Shown here piece after piece: positions 39,101-50,895 of a DNA stretch of 64,000 nt; position 1 is the stretch's first letter; each line of letters begins with the position of its first letter. Origin of the DNA: Paragordius varius (Eukaryota > Nematomorpha); assembly GCA_964247055.1 (NCBI GenBank), contig OZ176051.1, positions 10,664,001 to 10,728,000 of the forward strand. The letters run 5' to 3'. The notes beneath the pieces are model-generated. The model was not told the DNA's origin and ran no database searches. It saw only the letters and a program-made list of their open reading frames with translations. The position numbers and the translations under genes are program-made.

Positions 39101-42100
39101 TATACTCAACTTTCCTTTAATCAAAAATTTTAAATACCAATTTCCAATTGTAAAGTATTAAAAAGAATCTTTGATGGAGTTTTTGAAAATCAATTTATTA
39201 TATTAAACCAAAGTTTTTTTGTCAATGAGCTTTTAATTCAAATTAATTTCATTTTTCGATAGGTCATCGAAGGTTAGTTTTTCCTATGTATCTATTCCAT
39301 AAATCATTAACCTTAATCAAATAAAATAAAGCTTAATAATTTATTTATGAGATATATAGGAGGTATATATATCACAGTTATAGAGAGATGGATGGATAAC
39401 ACTTTTGAAACGTACGCGCCAATGTTAATTTTAATTTGTTTTTTCGTTTTTGTATTATTGTTAAAACTTTTTTTCTGTATGGATGCATCCATATAATATT
39501 ATTGGATTCTCACATATATAACCATTAAAAACCAACAAGTGAGATAGATAACAGGTTAATGGACTTTAGGAAATAATGTGGGATAAATTTATTTTGTGGT
39601 TGTTCTAGCTAGATTGTCACCGTGGCCATATATGGTCTTATGTAAGAAAATCTTTTTCTTTTTAACTCTTCGTTATTTGTTAATAGAAATATATTAAAAT
39701 TTATAGATTTAGTATCTTTCATTTTTTACTTCAATATTGACAAAAAACTAATCAATTGTTAAAGGGAAAGTATAAATATTTTTTTGGAAAAATTGCGCTT
39801 CGATATGCCTTTCGATTTTACTGGGTGGAATCATAAATCATTATTGGTTTGACTAAGGGAAGACAGTGCAACAGACGATTAGTTCGACAGAATTTCCATT
39901 TTGTTCAATTAACATTAAAACCAACGCACACAAGTTGAGTACTCCAAAAGGTAGCCCCTTTATTATTTAGTAATATTGTCAAATATTGTTCCCTGAGAAA
40001 GAACATCTGCACAACGCATTGCATTTCTTTATTTAGAAGAATAAAGCTGTTTAGAGTAGTTTTGTGACAGAAATGGCAAACATGAACTGTGAAACGTTTT
40101 GAATAGTTGTGAATTCAATAAACGAGTGGGCGCTCTGGCACTCCACATAACTGCAACAACGATAGGGGGCAAGAGTCATTGGATAATGAGTCCTCAAACT
40201 CGGTAATCGGTAAAGGTTTTACAGCATTAAAAAATGAGCAAACGTCGGTGAGCAATAGAAGGACCGATTGAACCCATACAATTTTAAAGAACGTCTAATC
40301 GAAAATTCCAAAGTGACCACTGTGAAAGCCTACACCTCACCAAACGAAATCGATTTTACATCTAATTGTGAGATGTTTTAAGGGTGATTTTGTAAATCAA
40401 CAGTAGAAAATGTTTCCACCTTGCCAAGTCGATTCATTAACACAGCCAAATGGCATCTGCAACAACACCATATGTCTGGTATGACCAGACCGCTATCGTT
40501 TGTTATATCATTTGGGAAACTAGTAAAATTGTTAATACATAACGCTATCACCAACAAATGATAAATTTGAATACTAATCTAAAAACGACCGGAATGGACC
40601 AGAACTTATGGGGATTTCGCTACATAACAATGCTTGTCTTACACATCGAAAGCAGCGAATGGCACCTTAAAATCTATTTGATGGGAATTATTTCACATGC
40701 CTTGTGCTATCATCATCAACGTTATCTGACTATTGTTTTGCATCAATGGGCGCGCGCAGAGCAGCACTTCAATAATTATAAAAACGTAGAATTTGCTTGA
40801 AGAATGGTTTGTCCCAAAAGACAATGAGTTTTTCTGGCATGACATTCATATATTTGCTCAGAGATGGGCAAAATTAATTTCTTTGCAAAAAAACTTTAAA
40901 AACTTATGACACTTGGTATATATAAAATTATAACAACTTTAAATTATTTTTTATCAATAATACCTTAAAAATTTTTGGCATTTATCTATTTCTATAAACC
41001 AAATATATCGCCAATAAAGACACAGTGTTTTAGGCGAGTGCCAGAAGTTTACCAAAAAACAATTTATTATGTTATTATCAGTTAGACATGAAAAAAGTTT
41101 TTAAACTTGCAGTGGAAAAGCATCTAATTATAATGTCAAGTAAATGTTCAATAATTATTTTGAATCTAAAATATTAATTATATATATTTTTTGAAAGAGA
41201 TATTTAAATCAATATAAGTATGGATCAATAATTTTTTGAAAATTATCTTTTTATTTGTTTTTAGGGTTTTTACGAAAACAAACCCTAACAACTTTAATAA
41301 AAATAATTGGTTTTTTTACCATTACGAATAAAAGTAAATTATGAAAATAATTTTTAAGCATTCATTAAAAATATTGAATCGATTAAATCAATATAATCTT
41401 TATATTTTTTGAAAAAATCTTTACGTTTTTTTATAAGCGCATTGATGAATTATTGGGAATTCCTTATTAAATATTAATAAGCTCCCCGCCAAAAAATGCA
41501 ACTGAGATTAGTGATATCCAACAAAAACTTTTTGATTGATTGGATAGTAAAATAAAGGTTATCCTAATTTTTAGAAAAAGCACACTAGTAAATTAGCTAC
41601 TTTTGTAAAAATTGGCTATATATTTTGATATTTGAAACAATATCAAAAAACTAGGCCAAAAATAATGGAATGAGGATTGATTTTCTTAGTAAAAGTTTTG
41701 AAATCTCTGTCCGAAACCGTTTTTTAAAAAGGATAAGTAGAAATAGAACCAAAAACTCTTCCAATTTTCACCCTTAAATTAAAATGTGTAGCAAATAAAT
41801 TATAATATATTGCCTTGAAAATTAGATATATCATAGAAAATCAACAATTTTTCTTATCCAAAAAACATATACAAACGCGGCAGCTTAATTTCATATGTTT
41901 TTTAAATATATTAATTACTAAATATGTTTCATCAAATTGTAAGAAGATATGTTTAAAATTCACTAAGTTAACAAAAATTATAAACGCTTTAAAGAGATAA
42001 AAATGTTTGTTTTACTTTTACGGACAATTAAATATGAAAATGAATTAGTTATACTCGAATATCGGAAAAGATTTGATAAGTTTAGGGTTTTTGACGGTTT

Positions 42101-45100
42101 ATGGAATTAATATGTTAAATTTTCATGCGATGCTTTATTATCTAGGTATTTTCTATTATTTATAACCCGACTTCGTTTATATGATTATCCTCATGTGAAT
42201 TGTCGATTACTACAAAAATAATTTTTCCCAAACGCTTATAATTATATGGCTAACCTAAAGTAACATTTTTAGTTGACATTTATATTGTAGATAAAAAATT
42301 TTGAGGTCCCCTCATTTTTCCAATCTAAACCATACAAATATTTATTTTAATTCTAATGATAAATTTTTGAAGAACTTCTGTTACAAATATATTTTATATG
42401 AAGTTTTTATAATGAAAATGTAACAGCATCACAATAGTTAGTTATCGATCTTTATGCCATCTCCTCTTCTATATAAATTTTGTCCATTTATATGTATTAT
42501 ATTATTAGTATAAAAAAGTAATTATTTTAAAGCCAACACACCAAATCAAAAATCTCTGAACAAACAAAAAAAACCAATAAATTGCTTTATTTTGCTCTCT
42601 ATGAGACCATTCTCCTAATGAAAAAATAATTTAGTGTGTGGTCGTACCATTTGCTTAGCTGTCTGCCTATTTTTAAACGACGCGCGAAACCCATAAGAGG
42701 AAATAAATATTTCCATATTTTTGCGACAAACTCTTATTTAGACGACGATACCATTTACCATTTTTTTATCTATTTTATAAGTTTTTATTTTATTGGATGA
42801 GTGGGGGAGCATCTGCCCCGCGTTTTATATATTTGATTTTTTTATTGTTTACATAACAATACTAATATGATTATTCCAATCACATTTACTAACTTGTTGG
42901 CTTGCTTGCTAATGCTAATGCTAAAAATAACCTCTCACCCCTAAAATTATCATTTTTGAATAATAATGTGATATATTCTGGTGTGCAACCTATATTACAT
43001 CCTTGAAAATCATTCACTCTATGAAATTCAAAAAAATCGGTACTTTTTAAGATAATATTATATCATTTTTAAAGGTTATAACAGCGGTACGTATAAGTTT
43101 ATTATGTTTTATCAGATATACTCAATTAAATTTTGTCCATATAAATGACAAATTTTATTAAAAATAATTTTATTTGTCCAGCCCAAACTTATCAAATCGG
43201 TGTGGCCATTCAACACCGAGAGTGATGGAGTTGAGGAAAATGATAAACACAATACCGATAATATAATCGTCTTTAGTGAAGTGCGACAGAAACGAAAAGA
43301 TGCCCTTATGAATCCCATTTCCAAAGCCCTGTACGAAGATAAATTCAAACCCCAAACAAATGGTGGATGGAATATAAAACGAAGCCAATTTGTTCCCTTA
43401 AAGAATAAAAAACGACAAGCGCGACACTATAATAAAGATACAAAAGATATGGATATTCTACCACATGCAAACACCTACCCACAAACCATTCATAATAATG
43501 ATATATTTCAATCGGATGATGATTTATTTGATAGTTGGGATCAAGTCAATCTAATAAACAATTATTTAAATGGTGAAAATCAAAAAGGGACTAATAAAGA
43601 ATCTGATGCCAAGTATGTATACTATTTTCCATACAGATCTCGAAACATTTTTGCATCGTCTAATGATGACAAATACGAAAACACCCAAAAACTGGCCGAT
43701 TCAAATAAATTTATCGATTCCGTCATCTTTGATTCGAGTAATACAGCAAACTCTAAGAGTTTATTTTATGAACCCTTGTCTGCTGCTGTTTATGAACATC
43801 ATCAACCCTCCTTTCCCCACAAGAATCGAAAATTAAAAGATAAAATAGTACCAATAAACATGGGCGCATCACCACACCTTTTGAACTACGTAGAACAATC
43901 CAATGCTCCTGATATGTTTCGTGACAAAAGATTCCAAAGGTTAACAGGTGAAACATTTCCTTCTGGAACGAATAAACACAAAATGTTTATTAGTTTGGGC
44001 CTTTTGGCAACGGTTTTAGCAGCAATATTGGCTATGATTGGACTCATTTTCATAGTTCGCAAGAAACGTGGTGGTGATTCATATGGCGTTCGTGGGAAAA
44101 CTGATCACCGTTTGAATGATACTGAGAGGTTAGAATTTGCTTCTTAAACTGTGTTAATTATATATTTTCTAACATTATATATCTGAATTATGTATGATAG
44201 ATCAACTCCTACAGCGAAAGATTCTACCGGAGCCTTAACATCCGATGAAGAATACATAGATGAGAGTGAAAACATTAACCAAGATTTGAATAGTGATAAA
44301 CGGAGCATTTTACCTCCCAACAGGCATTCAAATGGCTCAACCGGTTTTAAAACTTGGTGGGGTGGAACTGTCACAAATATTATACCAGTTACTAGCACAT
44401 ACGGAGAGGCATATAATAAAATTAATAACTCTCTTGTTAAATTTTATAACAAAATTATAAAGTGTATGTTTATATTCATTTGGTACCTTATTATAGAATA
44501 ATGTGGAATATGGTACGATGGCAAAATCAAATGCTCCTAAAGAAGCTGAAACAGTGTATCAAACCGATAAAAAATCATTGGGTTCGCGCTATACTAATCC
44601 CACATGGGCCTCCAAAACACCCAACTTATCAGATAAAAATCAGGTAATGCATGTTAAGAAATGGTTATATAATTATAATAAATAACTTCAATTGCAAACA
44701 TTTAAAATTAATTTCAACAAATATTTGAAGTATTTTAAAGTAAATTATCACATGAATGGCAGAACCAGAATGGTAGAACCGGTTTATATTTAATTGTGAT
44801 GATTCTGCATATAAAACCTAACCAAAAATTACAGGCGATTGTGTAATTTTAAATAAAATTACTTAAATATAAAGATAACCACATATTTTTCTACTGTTAT
44901 AATGAGGAACGTTACCCCTCTTTTAAATGGGAAAAATTTATACTTTTATCGATATGTTTGTGAACGTTTTTGTATATTTATTTAGCTGCTTACTAATTAA
45001 AAAATTACATTTAACACATTTTTCATTACCAATTTAATATTTGTCCGCTCTTTTATAACCATTTGTGGTATTTATTGATTTTATATAATGAAAATCTAAT

Positions 45101-48100
45101 TATTTATCACAAATAAATACAAACAAAACAAAAAGTTTGACAAAGACACGCCCTCACAAACCACAACTATTCCGGAGGAAAAAGGCGCCTCAGAATCAGG
45201 ACCCACAAAATTTTTTACAGGTTTATCCTCACTCTTTTCGGGTAATTTGACGCCTGGTACTACTAGTGCTCGGAGATCATTACAAAACAGAGATATTGAA
45301 AGTGAAACAAAGTATGTGTAACATTGTATTATAACTTGCATGACTTGGCGATCAAAAAATTGTTTATAAAAGACTATAGAAAACAATTAATAAGGAAGCA
45401 ATTTTAATATTAGATTTACGCAAAAAATTAAAAAACTTATAAAAAAATGTACTATTTTTTTTCAAAATATAGCGAATAATTTTAACAAATGTTAGGGCAA
45501 AGATTGAAACTTAGTTCACACATATGATATTTTAAAAACGTTCCTGATAAATTGTTATGAGCCGCGAAAGGTGCCACTAATTTACCCTAGAGACAAGATT
45601 AATAGTTTTGCAAAATCTGTGGACGGGGGTTAAGTACCGCGGATCTAATCAAAAACCTCCTCGATAAAAAAATTATGATACGACTGCTGTAACATTTAGT
45701 TACATGAAATTTTTATATTAAGCCCTTTTCGATTAAAAATATCAAATATAATGTACTCTTTAAAATGTGTACAAGATTGTTGATCCTATAATTTAAAATT
45801 TTAATCCATTTTTAAACATTATCTTATAGGAAAGTTTAATTGCTTCTAATTTGTGACAATGAATATATTAACATAAATTTGTAGGAAGTTTGTGCAAAAC
45901 GTGTAGATAAATACATTCATATTAATCTATTAACTAGTGACATCAAAAAAGAAAATGCAAATTTCAATCATAGGAAATCCGTTAAAAATGGAAGGCGCAG
46001 TACATGGTATCATATTATTCATGCGTTGTTTTTTTCCCTTTAAAATGCTTGGCATGCCATTCCTTATTTTAGAAGAAATATTTAAAACTTCGAATATCAG
46101 CAAAACATCATCCTTAGTTATTTGACTTTGATTGTTCTTTTTTTTTAATTTACTAAATAATGCATGTATATGTGCAATAGATTTTGTTGCTATCTTAAAA
46201 TTATTTTTTTTCAAATACTATTTGCGCGTTTGTTTCCATTCGATCTTAATGCGCTTATGCTAATCAAATGATAATTTATATTTAAAAATATATAAAGGAC
46301 TGAAGAAATGTTAAATAACAAAATGGATTCATCAACCGGCCATATTGTTTTGGTATATATTATTATATAATTTTTAAATTTAGACATTTATATCTTTGAA
46401 TTTTTTTATATATAATTAATCAAAAATTGGAGTTTTTAACAATATTTATTTAAATTAATTAATAATCGAAAAAATATCAAATATATAAAGTTATTTTATA
46501 TCTAAGCAAATTTTTATATAATGGGTAAATATTTGTGCAATATTGGGATAATTTCAGGTATCGAAACAATATTTCTTCATATAAATTAATAATAATTTAA
46601 AAACAACTGTCTCGAAAAGGTGCAATCTTTAAAAATTTAGCTTTAGTGGGCAGAAACAGACTGTTTTTTATGGAAATATTTTGTAAAAACGCAATGGCTT
46701 CCAAAAAAAATTATATCGCTCCAAAAAACTTATACGTCTATATTTATTGATACAGGCAAGTTTTTTAATAAACCCAAAAAATTCCGATGCGCGATAAAAA
46801 AATTTAATATGTGCAATTTTGCTATTATAAAACATTTCTACCTAGATATAAAGTTTAGGTGAAACGATATGGTATTTAAGCATTGGAAAAACGTTATAAA
46901 AACACTCTAAGAGATTACGAAAAACATTTTTTTCTAGATATACGGTGCTGAACATTTTCATTAAAAACAACATATGCCAAATTTGATAAGATGTGTTAAT
47001 AACAAAAAATCTTATTTAGTGCCAAAAACGTTTTAAAATCTAAATCAGAGGTGACAGAGCTTAAAACTTAGATACAACACATTTCAGTCCTACGATGCAA
47101 ATTGGGTAGTTGGATACCCCAGCTGTTTAAAAATAAATAATTTAAAAAATATGGAATAAATTGAAACCATGGTAAAAAATTGCACTTAAATAACATTAAC
47201 AAACCAAAATATATAAAAATTTCATTTAAATATAATTGATATTACTTATTTTTAGGTAAAACCTCAAAGTAAAAATTTTGTCAACATTACATGTGTGCAA
47301 GCTAAATAAATAGAACTAAATAAACCCCTTTTTTATTTATTTTAATGTTAAATGTTATATAAATGCAAAATTAGCTTTCATTTTAGCTTTAAAATCAAAC
47401 AATTACGATATTTTGCAAAAATGTTGTAAAATAAAAATGGCGTCATAAAAGTTTGATATGAAACTTTTTTTAAAACCAAATTTTTAAACATTTCGGCTTA
47501 TTTATATATATTTAATTAGGATGGAAGCATAAATTTAAATTGGGACCGTTTCTTATAAATTAGAAATGAAATATAATCTGGGGAGGTATTTAGATACCCC
47601 AATTTGAATCGAAGTGTTAAGCATTGTCGAAATTTATTGTATTTATAGTATAGAGTGTTTTTTTACCGTTTCACCATGACTCAAAATATTATAAGACTTG
47701 TTTCACAAAAATATTTAAGTTTTTGAGCAGCCTATCTTTTTTTCAGAACAAACTTTTCCCGATGTATTAGCGTATTTTCAAATTTTCGTACAATATTGGC
47801 ATTTTTGCTATTTAAGAAAGCTTGCCCGTTTTAATCGGATCCGAAAATTTGAGCTCGGAGCCCAATGATTAATTTAAAATTTTATATAAATATTCTTTTG
47901 TGCATTCAATTTGAATTATATTTTAATAAAGTATTTGGCTTTTATCAAAAAAAATTATTTAGCAATGTGGTGCAAATTATATTTTCTGATATGGAGTTCT
48001 TACCACAAAAATGTTAATAACATTCTTACGTCATTGTAAAGCCCAAACACTTTGAAAATGCTGATACATTTTATCGGAATATAATATGATTATCAAGATA

Positions 48101-50861
48101 TATTTATTCCACATTTTGGGCGCAGACAAAATCCTTTTTTACATTTTTTTAATCTGAGTTTTATATTTTGGCGAAACAATATAAAACGAACAGCTGATTT
48201 TAAAACAAATTAGCGAGTTGTCAAATTTTGATAGAAAGCATATAACAATCATTCGTCAAGTATTAAGGAAGTTTTATCTAAAAATGCATTTGTTTTGCAA
48301 AATTATTATCCAACTTTAAAAATTACGTAAAATGGCTTTTATCAAACATTCTAGATAATATTACTGAATATTAATCTCCAAAAGCCATATTACTATGACA
48401 CATTACTTTTGAATCAAATATAATTTTTATATAAAATGATTTTCAATTTAGTGGACTGTAATAACGAGTTAATATTTTACCTTTCTAACAAGATTTTAGG
48501 ATTTTTGGTAAAGTGTAAATAATAAAATAACTTTCCACACCTCCGTATTTTTTTAAAATAATTTAGGGCTACATGGAGAAACATTTTATACATCGTCAAC
48601 TAATTGACAAAGAGTGGTCAGATAATTTGTCAATTTATGTTCCCGCACCATTTACCGATGTGACGGAAGAGCCTTCAAATAATACCAACCTTAATTTTCG
48701 ATTAGTCCACGTACAATTCAATTGGTTAAAGGATGATTGGAAACATTTGTTTGAGGGAATGCCTACGTTTGAGAGGAACGAAAACCTTACCTTACTCTCC
48801 GATCGACTGAACCCATTTGGGATTTTGCCCTACACTGCTAACTCAGTTAAACTCCATTTTAGCGAAACAACAGCGAAATCTCGCAAACGCTTATCAAATA
48901 TATCGCTCAAGGTTTGTTAGCAAATGTTTATGTTTGCCATTATATTAAATCAGTTTTAATTTTTCAATCGAATGTGGCTTAATAGATAGTTATGGTCAGA
49001 TAATTATAGATAAAGTAATTTTGTTTAACATAATTGCATTTCTGAATTTTCAAACATATTATATAGCCTAACCATTATATATAAAATATAAAACGAACAA
49101 GCCTACAAACAGTTTTTCAGGGTTCAGAACCTTCGCCTCGGAATCAACAAATTTAATGTAGTCCTGAACTTTTTAAAGATCATTTAAATTACATAAATGT
49201 TGATTCGTATTAATTATTTTTCGCCCCAAATATTTAACTTTGAACAGTAAAGTCAATATAATGGGCCAAATTAATAACAAATGGTTACTTTTATTTAAGG
49301 CTTTATACTTTTCAATAAAACACCCATTTGTTAATTTTTTAAATCCATTTTCATTAAAATAATAGGAAATTACCGCTGCTGGCTCCTCCAAAAATGCTAC
49401 CAGTTCTGTTTTATCGCCTAATAACCTTACTGTATCATCACAGAGAGATGAATTTGGAACACCGATCTCCACTATGCCTTTCAAATATATCAATGCAAGT
49501 TTTGTGAGTGAATCTGACCCACGCTTCCCAAATTATATAGCGGCCCAATGCCCTTTAGATCATGATACCTCTTGTAATTTTTGGCAGGTTTAAAATTTTG
49601 TTTTCTTTTATATAGTTAGTAGGGTTGGGTTTAAGCGGTTATCTTTTCATTAAATGCGTACTTGTAAATGGTAAAGTATTATTTATTTGTCAAAAATAAT
49701 GCAAAATTTGGCTGGTTAAATTTGCATGTCAAAATATATTTCAATTTAAGTAATCAACTGGTTATTAAAAATGTTTTATTTAACCACAAACCCGGCCCTA
49801 GTCAGTAGTATTGATATAACTCGTCATGAAATTCATTGCCCAATGTCATAATATTTTAACCAAATTTTTAGATGATATGGGAAAGGGGAATCTTTATTAT
49901 AGTGAATCTCACGACACAACATGAATATCAAAATATTTCGGTTGGATCTCAAAGTCCTCCACAACAAAGTCCCGGTCAAGAAAACGATGAGAATGGCAAC
50001 AAAAATAAGGAATTTGCATCAACGCAGCAGAATCATTATCTTTTTAAGTATTGGCCTGATAAGGGTGTATCCACTTTTTCAAATTATGAGGTATAATTAA
50101 TTTATATGGGCTTTTAAGAATTTGTGTTAAATAGAGTTTTTAGAACCTACATCAATGTGTGAGATGTCTTTCGTAATTAGTGATCTATATTTAAATGACT
50201 TTAAATGGGCTACAGTTTTATAAAACCTATATATGATGTTTTATTCGAGGGTGTAGTCATAGTATATAAATCTTGTTGTCAACATACCATCATTAAGATG
50301 GATAATGGATTTATTATTTGCTCAATTAGCCCTAATATATCATATAAAATTTCGTTTTTTTGAATGAAAAATAATAAATTAACATTGAATGCCAATAATT
50401 TTTGACAATTTTAGCATTTTGATCTAAGTTTATATGATACATACGGTAAAATTTTATCTCTATATCGGTCTATATATATATTTAAATAATCCGATATTTT
50501 TTGTTAACACAAACACCCATTAATTTAAATATTACTATACCATTATTAGATATACCTTGTAAGCGAACATGTCTGGTGTACAGATTATATTGTGCGCAGT
50601 TTTTACGTTAAAAATTTGGAAAGTAATGAAACCAGGACTCTAACATCCTTCCATTATACGGCATGGTCAAAACCTGCAGTTTCTAATCTCAATAATAATT
50701 TACAAAGTATGTTTTTTGATATTTCTAATAAACTTTGATTTCAAATTCGTTGATATAAAAAACTAGCAAATTTATTTAAATATAACCTTTAATTTCAAAT
50801 TCGTTGATATAAAAAACTAGCAAATTTATCTAAAAATATTATGTTTTAAATAAACATTAAA

Positions 50862-50895
<34 letters not shown>

